From assembly GCA_021413665.1 (NCBI GenBank), contig JAIOPW010000180.1:1-11118 (forward strand): DNA of 11,118 nucleotides. Direction: 5' to 3'. The position numbers were made by a program, and so were the translations under genes. Every line of letters starts with the position of its first letter. Position 1 is the first letter of the stretch. A model generated the notes under the pieces. The model did not search any database. It was given only the letters and a program-made list of their open reading frames with translations, and was not told where the DNA came from. This document shows positions 1 through 7,678 of this stretch, piece after piece. Origin of the DNA: Rhodocyclales bacterium (GTDB lineage: Bacteria > Pseudomonadota > Gammaproteobacteria > Burkholderiales > Rhodocyclaceae).

Positions 1-1265
1 AGCTTGAGGTGGTCGGCCGTGTTGTGCAGGGTCCACGGCGCCTTGCCGCGCAGCAGCACCTGGTCGATGCCGAACATCACCGAGCCGGTCCACAGGCCCT
101 TCGCCATCCACGGCTTGAAGTTGCGCGCGGTATGCAGTTCCTCGTAGAGCCAGGATTCGCGGAAGGCTTCCGGGTAGTCGCTCAGCGCGTCGTTGGCGCG
201 GCCGGCGGCGAGTGCGGCGGCGGCGGCTTCGGCCGCCAGCATGCCGCTCTTGATCGCGGCGTGGCTGCCCTTGATGCGCGAGGCGACCAGCATGCCGGCG
301 TCGTCGCCGATCAGCGCGCCGCCGGGGAAGTCGAGCTTGGGCAGGGACTGCAATCCGCCCGCGGCGAGGGCGCGGGCGCCATAGGCGAGGCGCTTGCCGC
401 CCTTGAACAGCGGCGCGATCTGCGGGTGGGTTTTCATGCGCTGCATTTCCTCGAAGTGGGCGAGGAAGGGGTTCTTGTAGCCGAGCCCGACCACGGTGCC
501 GACGGAGATGAGGTTCTCGCCGAAATGGTAGATGAAGCCGCCGCCGTAGGTGTCGGACGCCATGGGCCAGCCGAAGGTGTGCATCACCAGGCCCGTTTCG
601 AACTGTTCGGGGTCGACCTCCCACAGCTCCTTGATGCCGATGGCGTAGGTCTGCGGATCGGACCCGGCGCGCAGCTTGAACTTCTCCTCGACCTGCTTGC
701 CGAGGTGGCCGCGGCAGCCCTCGGCGAACAGCGTGTATTTCGCCAGCAGTTCCATGCCGGGCTGGTGGGCGGCGGTGGGCTGGCCGTCGTGGCCGATGCC
801 CATGTCGCCGGTGGCGACGCCGCGCACCGCGCCGTTTTCGTCGTAGAGCACTTCGGCACCGGCAAAGCCGGGATAGACCTCGACGCCCAGCGCCTCGGCC
901 TGCGCGCCCAGCCAGCGGCAGAGCTGGCCGAGGCTGATGACGTAGTTGCCGTGGTTCTGGAAGCAACCCGGCAGCAGCAGGGTGGGCAGGTCGACGAAGC
1001 CGTGTTCGGTGAGGAAGGCGAAGCGGTCGCGCGTGACGGCGGTCTCCAGCGGGGCGCCCTGTGCCTGCCAGTCGGGAATCAGCTCGTTCAGCGCACGTGG
1101 GTCCATGACCGCGCCGGAGAGGATGTGGGCGCCGATTTCGGCGCCTTTCTCGATCAGGCAGACGTTGATTTCGGCATTGATCTGCTTCAGGCGGATCGCG
1201 GCGGCAAGACCGGCCGGGCCGCCACCCACGATGACGACATCGAACTCCATGGCTTCGCGTTGCAT
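1..1265 (-). CDS. Electron-transfer flavoprotein-ubiquinone oxidoreductase (ETF-QO), 3' end cut by window edge
   Basis: Membrane-associated flavo-iron-sulfur enzyme of the ETF-QO family. It takes electrons from reduced ETF, fed by acyl-CoA and related dehydrogenases, and passes them to ubiquinone. The first 421 residues are in the window. They begin MQREAMEFDVVIVGGGPAG, with the FAD-binding GxGxxG loop at residues 14-19. Family-typical stretches follow, such as EIGAHILSGAVMDP, YTLFAEGCRGHLGKQ, TYGGGFIYHF and GGALIGDDAGML. The family is usually about 550 residues, so the C-terminal part carrying the 4Fe-4S cysteines lies beyond position 1 and cannot be checked. The ATG at 1265 is preferred over the in-frame ATG at 1250 because GAGG sits 5 bases upstream (complement of 1271-1274). 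The gene diverges from the thioesterase/acetoacetyl-CoA synthetase pair. The family assignment is firm. Confidence 0.93.
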   Translation of the reverse strand, partial: MQREAMEFDVVIVGGGPAGLAAAIRLKQINAEINVCLIEKGAEIGAHILSGAVMDPRALNELIPDWQAQGAPLETAVTRDRFAFLTEHGFVDLPTLLLPGCFQNHGNYVISLGQLCRWLGAQAEALGVEVYPGFAGAEVLYDENGAVRGVATGDMGIGHDGQPTAAHQPGMELLAKYTLFAEGCRGHLGKQVEEKFKLRAGSDPQTYAIGIKELWEVDPEQFETGLVMHTFGWPMASDTYGGGFIYHFGENLISVGTVVGLGYKNPFLAHFEEMQRMKTHPQIAPLFKGGKRLAYGARALAAGGLQSLPKLDFPGGALIGDDAGMLVASRIKGSHAAIKSGMLAAEAAAAALAAGRANDALSDYPEAFRESWLYEELHTARNFKPWMAKGLWTGSVMFGIDQVLLRGKAPWTLHNTADHLK

Positions 1266-1339
1266 GCTGACCTCAATCGATTGGTTTGATCGCACGATTA
1301 TAATCTTGAACATTGTCGCGTCCCCAGGGCATTCACTTC
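1266..1339. promoter_or_regulatory. Divergent promoter region with a palindromic -10 box
   Basis: The 74-bp gap between the divergent ETF-QO and thioesterase genes contains the perfect 10-bp palindrome GATTATAATC at 1296-1305. It supplies an exact TATAAT on the plus strand (1299-1304) and another on the minus strand (1302-1297). Both directions place the transcription start about 25-30 bases before the respective ATG. The -35 boxes are weak: TCGATT at 1277-1282 for plus, and GGGACG (complement of 1319-1324) for minus, each with a 16-bp spacer. That this is a promoter is inferred from sequence only. Confidence 0.6.
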
Positions 1340-1747
1340 ATGGAACACCACCGCAAGCTTGTTCTCGCCAACCAGATGCCCATCCGCTGGGGCGATCAGG
1401 ACGCCATGGGGCATGTCAATAGCACGGTCTATTTCCGTTACATGGAACAGACCCGGATCGAATGGCTGGAGTCCTTTGGTTTGGAGACGGCGATTACCCA
1501 GACCGAGGGGCCGGTGATCGTCAATGCCAGTTGCACTTTCCTGATTCCCTTCACCTATCCGGGCACCATCGATTGCCGCATGTTCTGCGGCACACCGGGG
1601 CGCAGCAGCGTGCCGACTTTCTACGAAATGCGCGTGCTCGGCGATGAGCGAATCTTCGCCGAGGGCGCGGCCAGGCTGGTGTGGATCAATCCTTCGACCG
1701 GCAAGTCGATTCCGTTGCCCGACGCCTTGCGCGCCAGTTGCCTGTAA
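1340..1747 (+). CDS. Acyl-CoA thioesterase, hotdog fold (4HBT/YbgC-like)
   Basis: A 135-residue protein, normal length for a single hotdog-domain thioesterase, which hydrolyses an acyl-CoA to the free acid and CoA in the cytoplasm. The N-terminal signature WGDQDAMGHVNS is at residues 17-28. D21 aligns with the catalytic Asp of the 4-hydroxybenzoyl-CoA thioesterase family, and the following YFRYMEQTRIEWL (about 31-43) is the usual central helix. No signal peptide or membrane segment is visible. The ATG at 1340 is chosen over the in-frame TTG at 1313 because homologous domains begin near it; the ribosome site is weak (AGGG about 11 bases upstream). The gene is followed after 19 bp by acetoacetyl-CoA synthetase, so they are probably cotranscribed. 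Substrate is not determinable; a short or branched acyl-CoA, or acetoacetyl-CoA itself, is a guess from context. Confidence 0.88.
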   Translation: MEHHRKLVLANQMPIRWGDQDAMGHVNSTVYFRYMEQTRIEWLESFGLETAITQTEGPVIVNASCTFLIPFTYPGTIDCRMFCGTPGRSSVPTFYEMRVLGDERIFAEGAARLVWINPSTGKSIPLPDALRASCL

Positions 1748-1766
1748 ATCAAGCCGAGGAACCCGC

Positions 1767-3758
<1,992 letters not shown>

Positions 3759-3873
3759 AAGTCGGCGCCGGCGGTACGGCGATCGCGGAGACCGTGAATC
3801 GCAATCCGGGAGCGCGCCCTGGAAGTACAACCGACAGCCCCCGGGTTTGTGGTCGGTCCCGGCCAGGCGGCGG

Positions 3874-4740
3874 TCAACCCTCCTTTGGCTTTCTTGAGGC
3901 CCCATTCGCAACCTGCACCGCCCAACCGGCCTTGTCGTCCAGCGCCAGCACATGCACCAGCCACGGCAGCGATTCTTCCAGCGCCGTCTTCAGCGTCCAC
4001 GGCGGGTTGATGACGAACATCGCGCTGCCGCTCATGCCGCGTCCTTCCGTGGCCGGGCCGCGCACGGTGAGGCTGGCGTAGAGCCAGTCGGCGGGCAACT
4101 TCTTCAGCTTTTCGGGCAGGGCGCGCGCCTCGATGCTGGGCAGGAAGGGCATCCAGACCAGATAGGTGCCGGTGGCGAAGCGCTGGAGCCCGTCCTTGAT
4201 CGCGGCGACCACGCGCGGGTAGTCGCTCTTGATTTCATAGGAGGGGTCGATCAGCACCAGGCCGCGCCGCGAAGCGGGCGGCAGGGCGGCCTTCATGGCG
4301 TCGAAGCCGTCGCCCTGTTCGACCTTGACGCGACGTCCGGCATCACCGAACTCGCGCCGCAGCAGGGCGAAGTCGGTCGAGTGCAGTTCGCAGAAGCGCA
4401 GCGAGTCGATGTCGCGTGCGAAGTGCGCGGCAAGCCAGGGCGAGCCGGGGTAGCGGCGCAATTTCAAGCCCCCATTGCAGGCCTGAAGCGCGTCCATGTA
4501 GGGCTTCATCGCCGGCGGCAGGTCAACGCGGTTCCACAGCCGGCCGATGCCTTCGATGTATTCGCCGGTCTTCTTCGCCTGTTCCGAATCGATCGGGTAG
4601 AGGCCGGCTCCGGCATGGGTGTCGAGCAGCAGCCAGGGCTTGTCCTTGCTGTTCATGTGCCGCAGGCACAGGGTCAGGACCAGATGTTTGAGGATGTCGG
4701 CGTGGCTGCCGGCGTGGAAGGCGTGGCGATAGCTGAGCAT
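3874..4740 (-). CDS. rlmJ: 23S rRNA (adenine-2030-N6)-methyltransferase RlmJ
   Basis: SAM-dependent methyltransferase that in E. coli makes m6A2030 in 23S rRNA. The 288-residue protein starts MLSYRHAFHAGSHADILKH, the diagnostic RlmJ N-terminus, which fixes the start at ATG 4740 although the frame is open further upstream. The SAM-binding motif LLLDTHAGAGLY is at about 37-48 and the catalytic motif IDPSYE at 164-169. The second proline of the common DPPY is serine here (S167), a substitution that should be tolerated. GRGMSGSAMFVINPPW (233-248) is also family-typical. There is no clear Shine-Dalgarno. A candidate promoter, TTGGAA (complement of 4791-4796), 16 bp, TATCAT (complement of 4769-4774), lies inside the first codons of the divergent rluF-like gene. 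It is convergent with aacS, with a 115-bp gap that contains no gene I can support. Confidence 0.94.
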   Translation of the reverse strand: MLSYRHAFHAGSHADILKHLVLTLCLRHMNSKDKPWLLLDTHAGAGLYPIDSEQAKKTGEYIEGIGRLWNRVDLPPAMKPYMDALQACNGGLKLRRYPGSPWLAAHFARDIDSLRFCELHSTDFALLRREFGDAGRRVKVEQGDGFDAMKAALPPASRRGLVLIDPSYEIKSDYPRVVAAIKDGLQRFATGTYLVWMPFLPSIEARALPEKLKKLPADWLYASLTVRGPATEGRGMSGSAMFVINPPWTLKTALEESLPWLVHVLALDDKAGWAVQVANGASRKPKEG

Positions 4741-4764
4741 GGGGGCGGGATAGAATGCGCGACC
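4741..4764. promoter_or_regulatory. 24-bp divergent gap between rlmJ and the rluF-like gene
   Basis: The two start codons are only 24 bp apart, so each gene's promoter must extend into the other's coding sequence. TAGAAT at 4751-4756 is a 5/6 match to the -10 box on the plus strand and would start transcription within about 2-3 bases of the rluF-like ATG at 4765, giving an almost leaderless mRNA. No good -35 is seen for it. Neither gene has a recognisable Shine-Dalgarno in this gap. Confidence 0.45.
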
Positions 4765-5499
4765 ATGAATGATACGCAGGGTGTCCGGGTTTCCAAACTG
4801 CTGGCCGAGCGCGGCCTGTGTTCGCGTCGCGAGGCCGATGCCTATATCGAGCGCGGGCTGGTGTTTGTCGACGGCCAACGCGTGACGCAACTGGGGACGC
4901 GGGCTGCGGCCGATGCGGTAGTGACCCTGGCACCCGAGGCGCGAGCAACGCAGGCGCGGCAGGCGACGATCCTGCTGCACAAGCCGATCGGCTTTGTCTC
5001 CGGCCAGGCCGAGGACGGCCACCGGCCGGCGGCCAGCCTGGTTTCGGTGGCGACGCAGATGGCCGGCGACCACCAGCGCTTCCAGCCCTCGCACATGAAG
5101 GGGCTGGCGCCGGCCGGGCGGCTCGACATCGATTCCACCGGCTTGCTGGTGCTGACCCAGGATGGGCGCGTGGCGCGCCTGTTGATCGGCGACGATTCAA
5201 AGGTGGAGAAGGAATACCTGGTGCGGGTCGAGGGCGCACTCGACGCGCGCAGCCTGGCTCTGCTCAATCACGGTCTGGAACTGGATGGCAAGAAGCTGCG
5301 CCCGGCCAATGTGGCGTGGGCGAATTCGGAGCAACTGCGCTTTGTCCTGACAGAGGGCCGCAAACGGCAGATCCGCCGCATGTGCGAACTGGTGGGATTG
5401 CGGGTGACGGGCCTGAAACGGGTGCGCATCGGCCGGGTGCGGCTGGGCGAGCTGCCGCTGGGCCAGTGGCGCTTCCTGCGGGAAAACGAGGCGTTCTAG
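4765..5499 (+). CDS. rluF: RsuA/RluB/RluF-family pseudouridine synthase, RluF-like
   Basis: Ribosomal RNA pseudouridine synthase of 244 residues. An N-terminal S4 RNA-binding domain (about 8-55, VSKLLAERGLCSRREADAYIERG) is followed by the RsuA-type catalytic domain. The catalytic aspartate is D121 in GRLDIDSTGLLVLTQDGR (118-135). KEYLVRV and the C-terminal EGRKRQIRRMCELVGLRV and LPLGQWR are typical of RluF, which modifies U2604 of 23S rRNA in E. coli; RluB, RluE and RsuA are the alternatives. The protein is shorter than E. coli RluF (290 residues), lacking its C-terminal tail. The start at ATG 4765 follows the conserved S4 N-terminus; no Shine-Dalgarno is visible. The last codons and stop are part of an 18-bp direct repeat duplicated 77 bp downstream. 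Family certain; exact rRNA target inferred. Confidence 0.88.
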   Translation: MNDTQGVRVSKLLAERGLCSRREADAYIERGLVFVDGQRVTQLGTRAAADAVVTLAPEARATQARQATILLHKPIGFVSGQAEDGHRPAASLVSVATQMAGDHQRFQPSHMKGLAPAGRLDIDSTGLLVLTQDGRVARLLIGDDSKVEKEYLVRVEGALDARSLALLNHGLELDGKKLRPANVAWANSEQLRFVLTEGRKRQIRRMCELVGLRVTGLKRVRIGRVRLGELPLGQWRFLRENEAF

Positions 5500-5502
5500 C
5501 CG
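5485..5502 (+). repeat. 18-bp direct repeat, copy 1 (end of rluF-like gene)
   Basis: AACGAGGCGTTCTAGCCG spans the last codons and TAG stop of the rluF-like gene. It recurs identically at 5562-5579, with a 77-bp offset and 59 bp between the copies. An exact 18-mer is far beyond chance in an 11-kb window. Confidence 0.9.
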
Positions 5503-5561
5503 AAGTTTCAGTGGAGGCTAATGCCGGGTTTATCGGCGTTAAGCGCAGCGACCGTAACTAT
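5503..5561 (+). repeat. Intergenic repeat element, copy A, flanked by direct repeats
   Basis: These 59 bases lie between the two 18-bp direct repeats. The core TTTCAGTGGAGGCTAATGC (5506-5524) and the later GTTAAGCGCAGCG (5538-5550) recur in diverged form after dnaB. An imperfect hairpin is possible: GCTAATGCC (5517-5525) against GGCGTTAAGC (5535-5544), with one G-T pair and one bulged A. There is no T-run, so it is not a classical terminator. It separates the convergent rluF-like and FliD-like genes. Confidence 0.65.
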
Positions 5562-5579
5562 AACGAGGCGTTCTAGCCG
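5562..5579 (+). repeat. 18-bp direct repeat, copy 2
   Basis: Identical to 5485-5502. It is non-coding here, ending 3 bp before the stop codon of the minus-strand FliD-like gene (5583-5585). It duplicates the rluF-like gene's terminal codons and stop. Confidence 0.9.
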
Positions 5580-5582
5580 CGT

Positions 5583-6326
5583 CTAGAGCGAAAACACACG
5601 CTGGTAGGCGGCGGCGCCGGAATTCAGGCTGTCGTTGAAGCGGTTGGCCTGGGCGCTGACGGTCTGCTGTGCGGCGGCGGCAAGCGCTTGCTGGTCGGCC
5701 TGCCGGGTTTCCAGGCTTTTCGCGCGCTCGCCGAGGGCATTAACCGTCCGGCCGATGTTGCCGCCATCGGCCAACTGGCTGCCGGCGCTCCGGTCGACCT
5801 GCTGGCCGACGCGGGAGAGCGCACTGCGCACCGCTTCGGAGTCGGCGCTGAGCGCGGCATCGAATACCGCGCTGTCGATGGCCAGCGTGCCGTTCGCCTG
5901 CTGGGTGACGCCGATCTTGCGCAGGTCGGCCAATGCGGCATCGGTGTCGACGCTGCGGCGCAGGACGGTTTCCGCCGCGCGTGCGCGGCTGCCCTCGACC
6001 GGCGTGCCCGGCTGCGTGGCGGCCGAACGCGTCGTCTGCACGGCGCTGTTGAAGGCCTTGACGAAGTTGCCGGCGGCCTTGCGGATGTCGGCTTCGGTGC
6101 TCGTCTGTTTGGTGTCGCTGAGCGCGGCGGCCACGGCCTGAGCGTCGGCAAACGCCGACTTGACCTTGCCGAAGGACGACAACTGGACGGCGACGACATC
6201 GCGCTGCTGCCTGACGCGCTGGTCCGCCTTCTGGACGGCGCGGGTCGCCGGGTCGACGCTGTTTTGTGCGCCGGCCTGCGAACTGCCCGGATTGCTTGCG
6301 GCGAGGCTGGAGAGGGTGATTGCCAT
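5583..6326 (-). CDS. Short FliD-like (flagellar hook-associated protein 2-like) protein of unknown role
   Basis: A 247-residue Ala/Ser/Gln-rich protein with no cysteine, signal peptide or membrane segment. Two parts resemble FliD, the flagellar filament cap. Residues about 36-70 (RVRQQRDVVAVQLSSFGKVK) look like the FliD N-terminal coiled-coil segment. Residues about 85-170 (NFVKAFNSAV, then LADLRKIGVTQQANGTLAID) look like the start of the FliD C-terminal domain. The end (about 195-235) is predicted helical and coiled-coil-like, as in FliD. Classical FliD is about 450-650 residues, so the variable central domains would be missing. No flagellar gene is nearby. ATG 6326 is chosen because residues encoded upstream (from ATG 6383) run through a likely promoter. 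There is no clear Shine-Dalgarno. Similarity is by eye; real FliD function (capping, secretion) is unproven. Confidence 0.7.
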   Translation of the reverse strand: MAITLSSLAASNPGSSQAGAQNSVDPATRAVQKADQRVRQQRDVVAVQLSSFGKVKSAFADAQAVAAALSDTKQTSTEADIRKAAGNFVKAFNSAVQTTRSAATQPGTPVEGSRARAAETVLRRSVDTDAALADLRKIGVTQQANGTLAIDSAVFDAALSADSEAVRSALSRVGQQVDRSAGSQLADGGNIGRTVNALGERAKSLETRQADQQALAAAAQQTVSAQANRFNDSLNSGAAAYQRVFSL

Positions 6327-6360
6327 GTAAGAAGCGTTCACAACGAGTGTGCTGGAATTG

Positions 6361-6388
6361 ACTATAGCACCCTGCAATCGCATTGCAA
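6361..6388 (-). promoter_or_regulatory. Candidate sigma-70 promoter of the FliD-like gene
   Basis: On the minus strand, TTGCAA (complement of 6383-6388) and TATAGT (complement of 6361-6366) are separated by 16 bp. This gives a predicted start about 29 bases before ATG 6326. The -35 lies inside the 16-bp palindrome. No sigma-28 type flagellar promoter is evident. Confidence 0.5.
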
Positions 6389-6393
6389 TGCGA
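6378..6393. promoter_or_regulatory. 16-bp perfect palindrome, operator-like
   Basis: TCGCATTGCAATGCGA reads identically on both strands. It lies in the 111-bp divergent gap between the FliD-like gene and the small membrane protein gene, centred on the -35 of the former. Position and symmetry suit a dimeric regulator. The cognate factor is unknown and no regulator gene is adjacent. Confidence 0.5.
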
Positions 6394-6437
6394 CGGCCAG
6401 GCTTGACTTGGCCGCGAAGCTTGCCGACTATGAGCGC

Positions 6438-6623
6438 ATGAATGTTCGCAATGGAAATACCGGCGGTGATCGTCCGCCTTTGCCACCCGGTCCGGACTGG
6501 TCGCGGCGCGCGGCATGGACCGTGGCGCTGGTCGGAACGGTCCTGATCGCGGTGGTGGTGCTCGGGGCCTACCGGCAGCCGGAACTGCTGCTGAACATCA
6601 TGGGGCTTCGCTACTGCGGCTAG
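6438..6623 (+). CDS. Small single-span membrane protein, 61 residues, unknown function
   Basis: The reading frame encodes MNVRNGNTGGDRPPLPPGPD, then two arginines (23-24), one hydrophobic helix (about 25-45, AAWTVALVGTVLIAVVVLGAY), and a short tail QPELLLNIMGLRYCG. The charge pattern suggests the N-terminus is in the cytoplasm. TTGACT (6403-6408), a 17-bp spacer and GACTAT (6426-6431) would start transcription at or next to the ATG, so the mRNA may be leaderless; GAG four bases upstream is only a poor ribosome site. The gene ends 26 bp inside the 3' end of the opposing HDOD gene. I do not recognise a named family. Support comes from the clean membrane segment and codon use like its neighbours; it remains possible that it is not expressed. 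Confidence 0.6.
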   Translation: MNVRNGNTGGDRPPLPPGPDWSRRAAWTVALVGTVLIAVVVLGAYRQPELLLNIMGLRYCG

Positions 6624-7494
6624 CCGCGTCGTCCTGCGCGGGAGGGTCGCCCATCGCCAGCAGGGCGTTGGCTGTGGTTTCGTCTACTCCGAGGCGGCGC
6701 ACCAGGGTTCGCTGGTTGATGCGCAGCAGATCGCGGATTCCCTTGAAATCGTCCGGCAGCGCCGCGTCGTTCCAGCCATTGGCCGAGTGGCGGGCGAGAT
6801 CGACGGCGAGCTTGACGTTGCGCACGCGGGGGTTTTCGGCGTTCTGGTTGTCCATCAATTGGCTCAGAAGCTGCGGCAGGTGCCATGTTTCGGCCAGCGC
6901 CATCTTGAGCTGATAAAGCGGTATGCCGTAGATTTCGGTCTGGATGTCCGCGGAGCGTTCGTGGCGGCGGGCGACCTGGGTCTCGCGAACCTGTGTGGCG
7001 AGTTTGGGCGCGAAGCACCACATGAGCATTTCCGCGATATCGTGGAGCAGGGCGGCAAGGGTGATTTCGTCGACATCGAGATCGTGCCGGGCGATGGCCC
7101 AGTCCCGCGCCCATTGCGCCGAGCGGCGCGCGCGGTTGACGACTTTCAGGATGCCCAAAAGGGCTTGCGGGTGGGGCCGGAGCTGCTCCTCGATCTGCGG
7201 CAAATCGTTGAAATCGCGGAAGAACGGCACGATTCCGATCATCATGATGGCCCGCTCGATGGTCGTGATGTCGGTGGTCTGGCGCGCGCCCCGGTTGGCT
7301 TCGATGTAGGCAAGAACCCGTAGCGTCATCATCGGATCGCGCAGTATGGTTGCCGAAAGGGAGCGGCCGTTTACGTTCTCGGCGTTCGCGCGCATTTTTT
7401 CAAGCTCCTGCACGGTATGGCGGAGCACGGGAAGATTGGCCTCGCGGAAATGGGCCACCCACACGTCAAGATCTTCAAACGGCAGGTCGATCAT
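6598..7494 (-). CDS. HDOD-domain protein (HD-like signalling or regulatory output domain)
   Basis: A 298-residue soluble protein with one HDOD domain at about 20-215. Family features are the N-terminal LPVLRHTVQELEKM, the middle SATILRDPMMTLRVLAYIEAN (47-67), TIERAIMMIG (78-87), and LAALLHDIAEMLMW (147-159) containing an HD pair (H151, D152). HDOD proteins are related to HD phosphohydrolases but usually lack the full metal site; many act in signal transduction, motility or stress, often without measurable catalysis. Residues about 220-298 form a C-terminal extension without a recognised domain. No GGDEF, EAL or receiver domain is attached. An in-frame TAA 12 bases upstream restricts the start to ATG 7494 or later; no strong Shine-Dalgarno is seen. 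Its 3' end overlaps the small membrane gene antisense. Function beyond signalling cannot be stated. Confidence 0.85.
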   Translation of the reverse strand: MIDLPFEDLDVWVAHFREANLPVLRHTVQELEKMRANAENVNGRSLSATILRDPMMTLRVLAYIEANRGARQTTDITTIERAIMMIGIVPFFRDFNDLPQIEEQLRPHPQALLGILKVVNRARRSAQWARDWAIARHDLDVDEITLAALLHDIAEMLMWCFAPKLATQVRETQVARRHERSADIQTEIYGIPLYQLKMALAETWHLPQLLSQLMDNQNAENPRVRNVKLAVDLARHSANGWNDAALPDDFKGIRDLLRINQRTLVRRLGVDETTANALLAMGDPPAQDDAASRSSEAP

Positions 7495-7582
7495 GGTCGG
7501 AACTTAGTCATTTTCAGCATCTTGTCACGAAAGCGAGGCGTCGATGGGCTGCCTGAGAGCGCATTTTGCCTCGTGAGAGGCC

Positions 7583-7611
7583 TTGCCACAAGCGGCGGTG
7601 CTTGGTATCAT
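7583..7611 (+). promoter_or_regulatory. Promoter of the rpsF-priB-rpsR-rplI operon
   Basis: TTGCCA (7583-7588), a 17-bp spacer and TATCAT (7606-7611; 5/6 match) form a good sigma-70 promoter. The predicted start near 7618 leaves a leader of about 60 bases before rpsF. That leader is long enough for the S6:S18 autoregulatory structure known from many rpsF operons. Confidence 0.65.
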
Positions 7612-7617
7612 GGCGGG

Positions 7618-7678
7618 CTTCCCTTGCTCCACCCGTTACGCATGCGGGGGGGCTGTAACTCAACCACAAGGAGATTGC
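7618..7678 (+). promoter_or_regulatory. rpsF leader, possible S6:S18 autoregulatory RNA
   Basis: The leader can pair CCCG (7632-7635) with CGGG (7645-7648). Alternatively a longer stem brings GCTTCCC together with the G-run at 7645-7652. CCACCCG at 7629-7635 resembles, but does not equal, the CACCG bulge that the S6:S18 complex recognises in 16S rRNA helix 22 and in rpsF leaders. This is a position-based suggestion only. AAGGAG at 7668-7673 is the rpsF ribosome site. Confidence 0.25.

Noticed and set aside
9..1289. 426-residue plus-strand open frame opposite the ETF-QO gene
   Set aside because: It is a GC-rich shadow: the minus strand encodes a clear ETF-QO with FAD motif, and the plus frame has no recognisable domain.
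3830..3857. ACCGAC/GTCGGT stem between aacS and rlmJ as a terminator
   Set aside because: Six-bp stem, a large 16-base loop and no T-run; too weak to call.
3952..4764. Extension of the rluF-like frame 5' across rlmJ
   Set aside because: The S4 domain starts at the ATG at 4765; upstream residues are the antisense of the well-conserved rlmJ.
5503..5579. attC (integron) site, since GTTAAGC fits the GTTRRRY core
   Set aside because: No RYYYAAC partner at the right distance and orientation on either strand, no integrase, and the direct rather than inverted flanking repeats do not fit.
5500..5586. Readthrough extension of the rluF-like protein past its TAG for 28 codons
   Set aside because: The open stretch is short and of non-conserved composition, and the protein already ends at the usual family terminus.
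5573..6630. CTAGCCGCGTC shared by 5573-5583 and 6620-6630
   Set aside because: Several 11-base matches are expected by chance in 11 kb.
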